A stretch of 44,133 nucleotides of DNA from Stagnimonas sp. GTDB taxonomy: Bacteria; Pseudomonadota; Gammaproteobacteria; Nevskiales; Nevskiaceae. This document shows positions 26,601-34,377 of this stretch, piece by piece. The first letter of the stretch is position 1. The number at the start of each line of letters is the position of its first letter. A program made the position numbers and the translations under genes. The notes under the pieces were generated by a model. That model did no database searches. It saw nothing but the letters and a program-made list of their open reading frames with translations, and was not told the origin of the DNA. Where the stretch lies: positions 1-44,133 of the forward strand of contig JAUSQI010000052.1 of NCBI GenBank assembly GCA_030652575.1, given 5' to 3'.

Positions 26601-29600
26601 GACCTGTTGGCGGGAACACCCGATTCCACATTCTTCATCGCACTCACCAACGCGCTGGAGCATCTGTATCAATTCCTGGATGGCTACCGCGAAGGTGGCA
26701 TCCGCGACAGCGGCCGTGAGCTGGCCGAGCTGCTGCGTCGTCTGCCGCTGCGCAGCGAACCGCCGCCATCCGCAACCGCGCCGTGGCAGTCCGATGCGGT
26801 GATGCAGGAGAGTACTGACCAAAGCGTCGATTTCACGTTTTCAGAAGAGCCGGTACCGTTCACGGCAGACGCCTCCGGCGACGGCTTCATGCCGACCACC
26901 GACTGGGCTGCCGCCGAACAACCGTTGCCGCTGGAATTGCACGTCATCCCGCACGGAGTACCGGGGCCGCCGGAAATGGTCGACACCGAGCTGGCCGAAG
27001 TGTTCGTGGAAGAAGCCCGCGAACTGCTGGCCGTGCTGCATGCCGACGTGCCCGCCTGGCAGCCGCCGCAAGCGCCGGCGACATCGATCATGCATGCCCT
27101 GCACACCCTCACCGGCAGCGCGCGCATGGCGGGCTATGCCGCGTTGGGCGACGTGGCGCAGGGCTTCGAGCTGCGCTTCAACGGGCTCGATCTCGCCGCA
27201 GAGACGGCCGCGCTGCTGCGGGCCGAACTGCTGGCGACGCTGCCGGTGTTCGACGAAGCGGTGGATGCCTTCGCGCTGATGATCCCGCCCGCTGCGGAGA
27301 CGGTGTCGCTATTCGCCGAGACCAGCGATGCAGTGCCTCCGGCCTTTGAAGAAACCAGCAACGACTGGACCTTCTCCAGCAACATCCCGGTGCTGCCCGT
27401 GGTGCCGCTGGAGACACCGCCGCCCGTTTTCACTGATCCCTACGTGCAGGCGCAGACGGACGACGCTGCAGCCTGGCTGCTGAACGACGGCCTCGTCGAC
27501 CAGCGCTCGGCACCCGCCACTGAGATGCCCTCGGCACCGCAGCCCATCCTGCACCCCTTGCCGAGCCTGATGGATGGCATGGAGCAGTTCTGGCCCAAGC
27601 CGGAAGACACTCTTTCAGCAAGCGAAAAACTCGCCAGCGTGCCACCGGTGGAATCCAGCAACGCCCTGGTCGCCAGCGCCGAGCCGCTCCGCGAAGCGAT
27701 CGACCCCGAGCTGGCCAGCATCTTCATCGCCGAAGCGGGCGAAAATCTGGAAACCATCGAGACCGCACTCGCCGATTGGCAGCGCGATGCCGGTGATGCC
27801 ACTGCCATCGGCGAGCTGCTGCGTGCCCTGCACACGCTGAAGGGCGGCGCCCGCATGACCGGCTTCATGCCGATGGGCGACGTCACCCATCACATGGAAT
27901 CACGGCTCTCCGCGCTGCTCGCGAGCGGCATCGCACCGGTGGCCGAGGATCATGCCGTCCTCAAGGCCGATCTCGCCGTGCTGGAGCACATGCACGACGC
28001 CCTGTCGCGCGGCCACTACGCCGAAATCGCCCGCATCGCAGAGCCCGTGCTGCCAAAGGCGCAAGCGCCCGCAGTCAGCGCCGAAGACACCTCCGCCCCC
28101 CTGCGCCCGGCCGTGGCACCGACAGCATCCGGCCCGGTTGCCGAAGGCTGGGAACCGACGCTGTTCTGGAAACCCGAGGAAGACGCCACAGCCGCCACCC
28201 GCCGCGAGCTGGCGCGCGTGCCGGTGGAAAGCCTCGACGCCATGCTCAACGAGGCGGGCGAAATCTCCATCTACCGCTCGCGTCTGGAACAGCAAAATGC
28301 GGTGCTGATGACCCAGCTCACCGAAATGCGCCAGACCGTCGTGCGCCTGCGCGAGCAGCTGCGCCTGATGGATATCGAAACCGATGCGCAGATCGCTGCC
28401 CGTGGCCTCAACGCCCAGGGCGTGGGCGGTGAGGCCGACCGCTACGAGCAGGACTTCGATCCGCTCGAAATGGATCGCTACTCGCGCATGCAGGAGCTGA
28501 GCCGGGCACTGACCGAAGCCGTCGGTGACTTGAGCTCGCTGCATCTGACGATGGACCAAGGTGTGAACGAAGCCCAGGCGCTGCTGTTGCAGCAGGGCCG
28601 CATCAACACCGCCGTGCAGCAGGGCTTGATGGGCACGCTGATGGTGCCGTTCTCGCGGCAGGTGGCGCGCCTGCAGCGCGTGGTGCGCCAGAGCGCGCAG
28701 GAAGAAGGCAAGTTCGCCGACGTGAGCTTCGAGGGCGTGGAGTCCGAACTCGACCGCAACGTGCTGGAGCGCATGACCGCGCCGCTGGAGCACTTACTGC
28801 GCAACGCCGTCGTGCACGGGCTCGAAAACCCCGAGGGTCGCAGCAGCGCCGGCAAATCGCCGACCGGCAGCGTCACCGTCAGCCTGAAACGCGAAGGCAC
28901 CCAGCTGCTGATGGAAGTCGCCGACGACGGCTACGGCCTCAACTTCGGCGCCATCCGCAGCAAGGCCATCGAGCGCGGGCTGCTGCCGCCGGACGCGGCC
29001 CTGGGCGACGACGAAATCGCACGCTTCATTTTCGAAGCCGGATTCTCCACCGCCGAAACGCTCACCCAGAGCGCCGGCCGTGGTGTGGGCATGGACGTGG
29101 TGGCCTCCGAGGTCAAGCAGCTGGGCGGCTCGCTGGAACTGCGTTCCGAAGCCGGACGCGGCACGCGCTTCTCCATTCGCCTGCCGCTGTCGCTGGCGCT
29201 GTCGCAGGCATTGATGGTGAAGGTGGGGGGCGAGGTCTACGCCCTGCCGCTGGTCGCCATCGAAGGCATTGGCCGCGTGCCGCGCGACGTCGCCGTCGTC
29301 GCCGTCGGTGGTGGCGAGTCCAGCTTCAACTATGGCGGCCATGACTACCGCGTGCGGCCACTGGCTGAACTCATCGACCTGCCGCATGCCCTGCCGGACG
29401 ACGCCCGCAGCGTGCCGGCCGTGTTGGTGCGCATGGGCGAGGGCATTGCCGGCGGCGAACGCCGTGCGGCCCTCATCGTCGATCAGCTGCTCGGCAATCG
29501 CGAAGTGGTGTCGAAGGCCGTCGGCCCGCAGCTGTCGTCGATCTCCGGCGTGTCGGGCGCGACGATTTTGCCGAGCGGTGAAGTGGTGTTGATTCTCGAC

Positions 29601-30077
29601 CCGGCAGCGCTGGTCATCGACCGTGCGCGCCGCCGTCTGATTGCCGAAGCCGCCGCCAACCGCGCGACGCTGGAACGTGAGGCCACGCAAAGCGGTCGGC
29701 TCATCATGGTGGTGGACGACTCGGTCACCATGCGCCGCGTTGCCGAGCGCCTGTTGCAGCGCAACGGCTATCGCGTGCTCACCGCCAAGGACGGGCTCGA
29801 CGCCATCGCACTGCTGCAGAACGAGGCTCCGGCAGCGATCCTGCTCGACATCGAAATGCCGCGTGCGGACGGTTTTGAAGTGGCCGGTTTCGTGCGCAAC
29901 AACGAGCGTATCTCGGAGACGCCCATCATCATGATCACCTCCCGCTCGGGCGATAAGCACCGCACCCGCGCAGCCACGCTGGGCGTCAATCGCTACCTCA
30001 TCAAGCCGTATCAGGAAGAGCAGTTGCTGTATGAGCTGCGCGCGCTCCTGCAAGCCAGGGAGGCTGAAGCCGCATGA
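23616..30077 (+). CDS. chpA: ChpA hybrid chemosensory kinase, multi-Hpt
   Basis: A 2153-residue CheA-type hybrid kinase, close in size to P. aeruginosa ChpA (~2470). After a ~650-residue helical FimL-like N-terminus come four recognisable Hpt domains. Their His residues are 710 (HTLKGSGRM), 838 (HTIKGSA), 1163 (HTLTGSARM, with the usual Lys replaced by Thr) and 1406 (HTLKGGARM). They are separated by Ala/Pro/Glu-rich linkers. A dimerisation region (~1534-1690), HATPase (N-box HLLRNAVVHG, Asn1730; DDGYGL; GRGVGMDVV), CheW domain (~1858-2010) and C-terminal receiver (~2027-2150, acceptor Asp2078) follow. The ATG at 23616 has GAGG 8 bp upstream; a TTG further up overlaps pilI. Its stop overlaps chpC. 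Confidence 0.96.
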   Translation: MTPRPSPNAALGQRLVLANSLKWLAPEIDASLQRARALIDQHQEADDGELDADAVQAELKLVLGALRMASCHGGALLAEELCAAIEVVSRGQLSQSAEALAAVSGATLQLSDYLDALRHAAPDRAAVLQPAISELRLACGSTAATEADLFVKQMLRIHPQMPVQQHMDVAASASVVAGKLLSAFQILLLQWLKGIDVPNTLLKLRKVGDHIASHATRPDILLLWSAFAAAIDSLVSVPGSESLELKRWVGRLGQQIKILAERGEDAADPQSLEIAWRLLAYAAPIHHGGNRWLLLRHHLLLDATLPIEPALSAARQQLRGPNTRLLEKVADEVRADLALVKDGLDLALRSGGLSPDLQGSLGERLGRIANTLVLLGLPQLEQVLRNQTGELASLGSGAAENQGQWMRIATALLRVEHSLERALFRPLRQIRVEPLTTEIIEAVPHSQDLLESIAALLREMLVDLAKLKAQLDAYLKGGELRDAAEPLLLLSEVSSGLVILDCLPAANLTAELRDWLRAAGPQELRDDPALAVRFAESVAALELYLEALRDALPQPERMLETLSVALAALAPAGPDEDAISLDALTAEMARAVANADSASDQAGLSSEYAVENLEAAPEAQVFFTDTPRQDAGSDPASEAAYESAAAMQAPFVTDAEPSTALAAGDDDPEIRAIFIEEVQEVLDSLKRQLPLFHRDPTDLAVLGDIRRAFHTLKGSGRMVGADRIGEFGWSVEHLLNRCIEGALPVNHAVVMLVGEAIRALPMLLSQFREDAPEQTADDAQTLIARAHFLASGRAPEMVEPEVLGVFRTDAFDRLGDIERWLANEAESFIDADTVRALHTIKGSAAVVNAEALSELSGALEAVLKQFVLADVPVSPEVRAVLAEVLPVMRDWMLKAGSAASVQDDAEWLARVAALKPFLPPTGETLSYGRRESLVNLAFDRLQMVEQRLVAWTVAPADFALGRLMGDAAEALAIVSQECAPLTRGAEALSERLRADDLLAGTPDSTFFIALTNALEHLYQFLDGYREGGIRDSGRELAELLRRLPLRSEPPPSATAPWQSDAVMQESTDQSVDFTFSEEPVPFTADASGDGFMPTTDWAAAEQPLPLELHVIPHGVPGPPEMVDTELAEVFVEEARELLAVLHADVPAWQPPQAPATSIMHALHTLTGSARMAGYAALGDVAQGFELRFNGLDLAAETAALLRAELLATLPVFDEAVDAFALMIPPAAETVSLFAETSDAVPPAFEETSNDWTFSSNIPVLPVVPLETPPPVFTDPYVQAQTDDAAAWLLNDGLVDQRSAPATEMPSAPQPILHPLPSLMDGMEQFWPKPEDTLSASEKLASVPPVESSNALVASAEPLREAIDPELASIFIAEAGENLETIETALADWQRDAGDATAIGELLRALHTLKGGARMTGFMPMGDVTHHMESRLSALLASGIAPVAEDHAVLKADLAVLEHMHDALSRGHYAEIARIAEPVLPKAQAPAVSAEDTSAPLRPAVAPTASGPVAEGWEPTLFWKPEEDATAATRRELARVPVESLDAMLNEAGEISIYRSRLEQQNAVLMTQLTEMRQTVVRLREQLRLMDIETDAQIAARGLNAQGVGGEADRYEQDFDPLEMDRYSRMQELSRALTEAVGDLSSLHLTMDQGVNEAQALLLQQGRINTAVQQGLMGTLMVPFSRQVARLQRVVRQSAQEEGKFADVSFEGVESELDRNVLERMTAPLEHLLRNAVVHGLENPEGRSSAGKSPTGSVTVSLKREGTQLLMEVADDGYGLNFGAIRSKAIERGLLPPDAALGDDEIARFIFEAGFSTAETLTQSAGRGVGMDVVASEVKQLGGSLELRSEAGRGTRFSIRLPLSLALSQALMVKVGGEVYALPLVAIEGIGRVPRDVAVVAVGGGESSFNYGGHDYRVRPLAELIDLPHALPDDARSVPAVLVRMGEGIAGGERRAALIVDQLLGNREVVSKAVGPQLSSISGVSGATILPSGEVVLILDPAALVIDRARRRLIAEAAANRATLEREATQSGRLIMVVDDSVTMRRVAERLLQRNGYRVLTAKDGLDAIALLQNEAPAAILLDIEMPRADGFEVAGFVRNNERISETPIIMITSRSGDKHRTRAATLGVNRYLIKPYQEEQLLYELRALLQAREAEAA

Positions 30078-30580
30078 GCCTCGAACCGATTGCCAAAGAG
30101 ATCTACTGCGTGCTGATCGCGCTGGTGGACGACACCCTGCTGCTGCCCAACGCCGCCATCGCCGAAACCGTGGGGCAGGAGGCGCTGACCGTCAACGAGA
30201 GTGAACCGCTCTGGGTTGCGGGTGAATTGCAGTGGAACCGCCGCGCGCTCACCGTCATCCGTTACGAGACCTTGAACGGTGCCGCCCACGCGCCGCTGAC
30301 GCGCCGTGCGCGACTGGTGGTGCTGCAGGCACTCGATGCCGAAACCACCGCCTCGCCGCTGGCGCTGGTGGCACAGAGCTATCCGCACCTCATCACCGTC
30401 ACCCGCGATGCCATCGCACCGCTGCCGCTGCGTCCGGGCGACGACCCCGCCGTGGTGCTGGCCCGTGTGCGGGTGGGCAATAGCGAGGCGCTGATCCCCA
30501 ATCTGGATGCCATGCGCCAGCGGGTGAACAACCTGCTTGACCCGAGCGTAGATCCGTCCGTCGTGGCCAGCGAAGGCTGA
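30074..30580 (+). CDS. chpC: ChpC-like CheW-domain protein
   Basis: A 168-residue CheW-like protein. The two-subdomain beta fold is suggested by IYCVLIALVDDTLLLPNAAIAE, then LQWNRRALTVIRYETLNGA, and a C-terminal helix ending in NNLLDPSVDP. The start ATG overlaps the chpA stop (ATGA), the position held by chpB-chpC in Pseudomonas; here chpB (methylesterase) is absent. ChpC is thought to be a second adaptor that may bring other receptors to ChpA. The sequence is divergent, so the name rests largely on context. It converges on the glycosylase gene 11 bp downstream. Confidence 0.83.
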   Translation: MSLEPIAKEIYCVLIALVDDTLLLPNAAIAETVGQEALTVNESEPLWVAGELQWNRRALTVIRYETLNGAAHAPLTRRARLVVLQALDAETTASPLALVAQSYPHLITVTRDAIAPLPLRPGDDPAVVLARVRVGNSEALIPNLDAMRQRVNNLLDPSVDPSVVASEG

Positions 30581-30591
30581 CGCAAGTTCGA

Positions 30592-31188
30592 TCAGTCCAT
30601 GACGGCGAGTGCAATCGCCTCGCGCAGCGCCGGCACGATCTCCTGTTCGAACCACGGCCGCTGCTGAAGCCAGCGGGTATTGCGCGGACTGGGATGCGGC
30701 AGCGGGAAGAACCCGTTTGCCAGATGCTCCCGCCAGCGCCGCACGGTCTGCTCCAGCGTCTCGCGCTTGGCATCGAGGTAATAGAGATGCGCGTAGCGGC
30801 CGATCAGCAGCGTCAGCCTGAGATTCGGCAGCAGCGGCCGCACCTGGCCATGCCAGAGCGGTGCGCATTCCGGGCGCGGTGGCAGGTCGCCGCCCTTGCC
30901 CTTGCCGGGGTAGCAGAAACCCATCGCCATCACGCCGTAGCGGCTCTGGTCGTAGAAGGCTTCGCTGTCGAGCGCCATCCACTGCCGCAGGCGCACGCCG
31001 CTGGGGTCGTCCCAAGGCAGGCCGCTGGCATGCACGCGGGTGCCGGGGGCCTGGCCGGTGAGCAGCACCCGCAGGCGGGTATCGACCCGGATCACCGGTC
31101 GGGGGCCGAGCGGCAGGTGGGCAGCGCAGAGCGTGCAGTCGCGGATGCGGGTCAGCAGTGGGGCCAGCGCGGTTGGTGTGTCGGGCAT
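30592..31188 (-). CDS. Uracil-DNA glycosylase-superfamily protein
   Basis: A 198-residue member of the UDG fold. The first active-site motif is LLTGQAPGTRVHASG (residues 42-56), GFCYPGKGKGGDLPPRPEC lies in the middle, and the C-terminal loop is FPLPHPSPRNTRWL, the usual H-P-S-P-x-N minor-groove motif. Only two N-terminal cysteines (CTLC) are present, so a family 4 iron-sulphur cluster is not assured. The likely role is removal of uracil or another damaged base, but activity in this subgroup is not established. The ATG at 31188 is preferred; the open frame continues 33 codons upstream without family character. Confidence 0.85.
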   Translation of the reverse strand: MPDTPTALAPLLTRIRDCTLCAAHLPLGPRPVIRVDTRLRVLLTGQAPGTRVHASGLPWDDPSGVRLRQWMALDSEAFYDQSRYGVMAMGFCYPGKGKGGDLPPRPECAPLWHGQVRPLLPNLRLTLLIGRYAHLYYLDAKRETLEQTVRRWREHLANGFFPLPHPSPRNTRWLQQRPWFEQEIVPALREAIALAVMD

Positions 31189-31295
31189 GTCACCGAGTGT
31201 GTCGCAGCGGGCCGCTCTGGTAGAAGCCGCCCTGCGGCACAGATCGGCGGCTTGAGTGGTTATGCTCCGTCTAATCCACACAAGCAACCTCTCGA

Positions 31296-32213
31296 ATGAC
31301 CGCTCTCGATACCTTGATTCACGGGCTCTATGGCATGACTGCCGAATCTGACTGGCGTGCGGCGCGCGAGCGGGCGCTGGAGCTGTTGCGCATCCATTCG
31401 CACGCGCAGTCGGCAGCGTGGATCACCACCAGCGAGGGTGGGGCGGGGCCGTTCACCGAGTCGGTGCACAGCGGCTTCACCAAGACGCAGCTCAGCAGCT
31501 TCAAGTTCACCACCGCCCAGCCGGTGCAGGTGGTCGCGGTGCCGGGCGGTGTGGTTCACGTGATCCGCTACAACCATTCCAGCCGTCATCTGGTCAGCGT
31601 CGTGGCCTTGCGCTGGAGCGATGCGGTACCCGTGCCCGAAGCGGCGATTCTCACCAGCGCGGTGGCGCATCTGGCCGAGTCCTCGGCGCTGGCGCAGAAG
31701 CTGTTCGTGCAGCGTGACGAGTGGCTGCTGCACATGGGCCGCTCCAACCGGGGTGCCGCGGCGCTGGTGGATTCGGCCGGTACTGCCCATGCCGGCACCG
31801 ATCGTTTTCGCAAGATTCTCGAAGCACGTCGTTTCCAGACCAACCAGTTGCCGTTCACGCTGCCCGACCTCGGCAACGACAGCCATGCCGCGCTGGTCTA
31901 CGAAGGTCTGCACGTGCGCATCGAGCGCATGGATGGCCTGTTCCTGGTGCATCTGCGCCAGCCGCTGCCGTTCGACATCCTCTCGCCACGCGAGCAGCAG
32001 ATCGCCCGCGCGCTGGGTGCCGGCAAGACCTTCAAGAGTGTGGCCAAGCAGTGCGAGATTTCGATCTCCACCGTCGCCAACCACGCCACCCGCATCTATC
32101 GCAAGCTCGGCATCTTCCGCCGCGAAGAACTGGTGGAGCTGATCCGCGCACCGGGCGCGGCACCTGCAACGGCCATCACGCCCAAGCCGGGCCGGGTGAA
32201 GAAGCTCGGGTAA
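31296..32213 (+). CDS. LuxR-type helix-turn-helix regulator
   Basis: A 305-residue protein. The C-terminal LuxR/NarL-type DNA-binding domain spans about 229-284: LSPREQQIARALGAGKTFKSV, then STVANHATRIYRKLGIFRREEL. The N-terminal ~220 residues match no sensor recognised by eye; there is no receiver Asp pocket and no acyl-homoserine-lactone signature. GAF-like sensing is possible but unproven. The gene is divergent from the glycosylase (107 bp) and is closed by a hairpin at 32273-32303, so it is probably monocistronic. Targets are unknown. Confidence 0.85.
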   Translation: MTALDTLIHGLYGMTAESDWRAARERALELLRIHSHAQSAAWITTSEGGAGPFTESVHSGFTKTQLSSFKFTTAQPVQVVAVPGGVVHVIRYNHSSRHLVSVVALRWSDAVPVPEAAILTSAVAHLAESSALAQKLFVQRDEWLLHMGRSNRGAAALVDSAGTAHAGTDRFRKILEARRFQTNQLPFTLPDLGNDSHAALVYEGLHVRIERMDGLFLVHLRQPLPFDILSPREQQIARALGAGKTFKSVAKQCEISISTVANHATRIYRKLGIFRREELVELIRAPGAAPATAITPKPGRVKKLG

Positions 32214-32272
32214 AACAGCCTCTGCGGACCACGGTGCTGCGCCCCGGCGGGCTTGAACCCCGGCGGTCGGGC

Positions 32273-32303
32273 ACGGCGCGCATGGCATGATGCGCGCCGT
32301 TTT
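32273..32303 (+). terminator. Rho-independent terminator after the LuxR-type gene
   Basis: A perfect 11-bp stem (ACGGCGCGCAT at 32273-32283, ATGCGCGCCGT at 32290-32300) with a GGCATG loop is followed by a short T run (32300-32303). It stands 60 bp after the LuxR-type stop and 17 bp before the ABC ATPase start, separating the two units. The short T run lowers certainty. Confidence 0.75.
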
Positions 32304-32320
32304 CACTCGGCACACAGGGC

Positions 32321-33217
32321 ATGGCAATCATCGAGGCGCGTGGTCTGGTCAAGAGCTACCCCAAGGCCAAGGTGCAGGCGGTGGATGGCGTCAGCTTCAA
32401 GGTGCAGGCCGGCACTTGTTTCGGTCTGCTCGGGCCGAACGGTGCGGGCAAATCCACCACCGTCGAAATGCTCGAAGGCGTGGCGCAGCCCACGGCGGGC
32501 GAGGTGCTGTTCAAGGGCGAGACGATCCATGTCGGCGCTTCCGCCAAGCAGTATCGCGACAAGGTCGGCATCCAGTTCCAGAGCACGGCCCTGCAGGAGT
32601 TCCTGACGGTGCGCGAGAACCTGCGCTTCTTTGCCGCGCTGTATCCCAAGACCCGCAGTGAAGAAGAACTGATCCGCGTCTGCCGTCTGGAGGATTTTCT
32701 CGACCGCGACACCAAGAAGCTCTCGGGCGGCCAGCGTCAGCGCGTGCTGCTGGCGATCGCGCTGGTCAACGACCCGGAAGTGGTGTTCCTCGACGAGCCG
32801 ACGACGGGCCTCGACCCGCAGGCGCGGCGCAATTTCTGGGCGCTGGTGCGCGGCATCAAGGCCGAGGGCAAGACCGTGCTTTTAACCACGCACTACATGG
32901 AAGAAGCCTACGAACTCTGCGACGAGATCGCGATCATGGACCACGGCAGGATCATCGCGCAGGGCTCGCCGCAAAGCCTGCTGGCGCAGTATTTCCAGGA
33001 GTCGGTGATCGAGTTGCCGACCACCCTCACCGCAGCTCTGGGCGACCGCATGCCCTTCGTCGATCGCGGTGAACTCTCGGAGTTTTCCACCGCCGACATC
33101 GCCGCCAGCATCGATGCGCTGCGCCTTGCGGGTGTGCCGCTGGCGCAGCTGCGCATCCGGCCGCCGACGCTGGAAGATCTGTTCCTCAAGTTGACGGGCA
33201 AGGATCTGCGCGCATGA
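32321..33217 (+). CDS. ABC transporter ATP-binding protein (ABC-2 exporter type)
   Basis: A 298-residue ATPase. Walker A GPNGAGKST at 38-46, Q-loop GIQFQSTALQEFLTVRENL, signature LSGGQRQR at about 138, Walker B VVFLDEPTTGLDP, and the switch His in LLTTHYMEEAYELCD. The ~70-residue C-terminal extension ending in PPTLEDLFLKLTGKDLR is typical of DrrA/CcmA-type exporter ATPases. The last codons overlap the permease start (ATGA). The substrate could be a drug, lipid or polysaccharide and cannot be inferred. Confidence 0.94.
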   Translation: MAIIEARGLVKSYPKAKVQAVDGVSFKVQAGTCFGLLGPNGAGKSTTVEMLEGVAQPTAGEVLFKGETIHVGASAKQYRDKVGIQFQSTALQEFLTVRENLRFFAALYPKTRSEEELIRVCRLEDFLDRDTKKLSGGQRQRVLLAIALVNDPEVVFLDEPTTGLDPQARRNFWALVRGIKAEGKTVLLTTHYMEEAYELCDEIAIMDHGRIIAQGSPQSLLAQYFQESVIELPTTLTAALGDRMPFVDRGELSEFSTADIAASIDALRLAGVPLAQLRIRPPTLEDLFLKLTGKDLRA

Positions 33218-34263
33218 ACATCAAACGCCTTGGCGCGATGACTTGGGCCCGCAGCCTGGAGTTTCTGCGCGACCGTTCCGCTCTCGGCTGGAACTTTGCC
33301 TTTCCGCTGCTGATGGTCGCCGGCTTCGCCTGGATTTTCTCCGGCCCCGCACAACCGATCTTCAAGGTCGCCGTGCTCATGCCGCAGGGCATGACGCTCC
33401 AGACCGCCAGCCATCCTGTCGCCGCCGCGCCCGGCGTGCAGTTCTACGAGGAGAGCGACGAGGCCACGGCCCGCAAGAAGGTCGAGCGCCATCGCATCGA
33501 TCTCGCCGTTGATCTCACGCAGACGTCGGCACGCTATTTCATCAATCCCGCCTCGCAGAAAGGTGCGGCGGTGGAGGCCTTGCTGAAAGGCACCGGCACG
33601 CTCGCCAACGGCACGGCACCAGCGGCCACCCGAATCGAGCAGGCAGGCGAGGGCATCCGCTACGTCGACTGGGCCGCACCCGGCGTGCTCGGCATGAATC
33701 TCATGTTTTCGTGTCTGTTCGGCATCGGCTACGTCATCGTGCGCTACCGCAAGAGCGGCTACCTGAAGCGCCTCAACGCCACGCCGCTCACCGCCGCCGA
33801 GTTCATCGTCGCGCAGCTGCTGTCGCGCCTGGTGCTCACCTTCACGGTGACCACGGTGGTATTTGTCGGCTGCAATCTGTTCCTGCACTTCCGCATGGAG
33901 GGCAGCTACTGGCTGCTGGCGCTGGTGACGGCGGTGGGCAGCTACTCGATGATCGCGATGGGGCTGGTCATCAGCGCGCGCGTGACCTCCGAGGAACTGG
34001 CCGGCGGTCTGCTCAATCTGTTGAGCTGGCCGATGATGGTGCTGAGCGGCGTGTTCTTCTCGCTCGACGGCGCGCCCAAGGCCGTGCTCTGGGCCTCGCA
34101 GCTGTTCCCGCTGACGCATCTGCTCAACGCCGCCCGCGCGATCATGCTCGACGGCGCAGGGCTCGCGAGCAGCGCGGTCGCGACACCGCTCGCGGTGCTC
34201 GTCGCCTGTTCGGTGGTGTTCACGGTGCTGGGTGCGATCGGCTTCCGCTGGACGCAGGACTGA
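33214..34263 (+). CDS. ABC-2 type permease
   Basis: A 349-residue inner-membrane protein with one N-terminal helix (about 25-45), a ~140-residue periplasmic domain and five C-terminal helices. It shows the ABC-2 pattern: RKSGYLKRLNATPLTAAEFIVAQ coupling region, LNLLSWPMMVLSGVFFSLD and LFPLTHLLNAARAIMLDG. It partners with the overlapping upstream ATPase gene to form a two-component exporter. A bidirectional terminator lies 66 bp downstream. Confidence 0.93.
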   Translation: MNIKRLGAMTWARSLEFLRDRSALGWNFAFPLLMVAGFAWIFSGPAQPIFKVAVLMPQGMTLQTASHPVAAAPGVQFYEESDEATARKKVERHRIDLAVDLTQTSARYFINPASQKGAAVEALLKGTGTLANGTAPAATRIEQAGEGIRYVDWAAPGVLGMNLMFSCLFGIGYVIVRYRKSGYLKRLNATPLTAAEFIVAQLLSRLVLTFTVTTVVFVGCNLFLHFRMEGSYWLLALVTAVGSYSMIAMGLVISARVTSEELAGGLLNLLSWPMMVLSGVFFSLDGAPKAVLWASQLFPLTHLLNAARAIMLDGAGLASSAVATPLAVLVACSVVFTVLGAIGFRWTQD

Positions 34264-34328
34264 ACCAAAGCCGCTGCGGTCACTCAGTTTCAAGGACCAC
34301 GGTATGAAGTAGCTGCTGCCGCAACAAG

Positions 34329-34359
34329 AAAAGCCCGCGTCTTTTGACGCGGGCTTTTT
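34329..34359. terminator. Bidirectional terminator between converging genes
   Basis: A 12-bp stem (AAAGCCCGCGTC at 34330-34341, GACGCGGGCTTT at 34346-34357) with a TTTT loop is flanked by a T run on the + strand and an A run on its left arm. It can therefore end the ABC exporter transcript (+) and the hydrolase transcript (-), which ends at 34378. Confidence 0.93.
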
Positions 34360-34377
34360 CATGCAGCGTGTCGTGCG

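Noticed and set aside
24894-26822. 642-codon antisense ORF within chpA
   Set aside because: His/Arg/Gly-rich composition typical of a shadow frame; chpA domains are unambiguous on the other strand.
32220-32275. Repeated CCCCGGCGG in the gap before the ABC ATPase
   Set aside because: Two short GC-rich words only; no array and no evidence of function.
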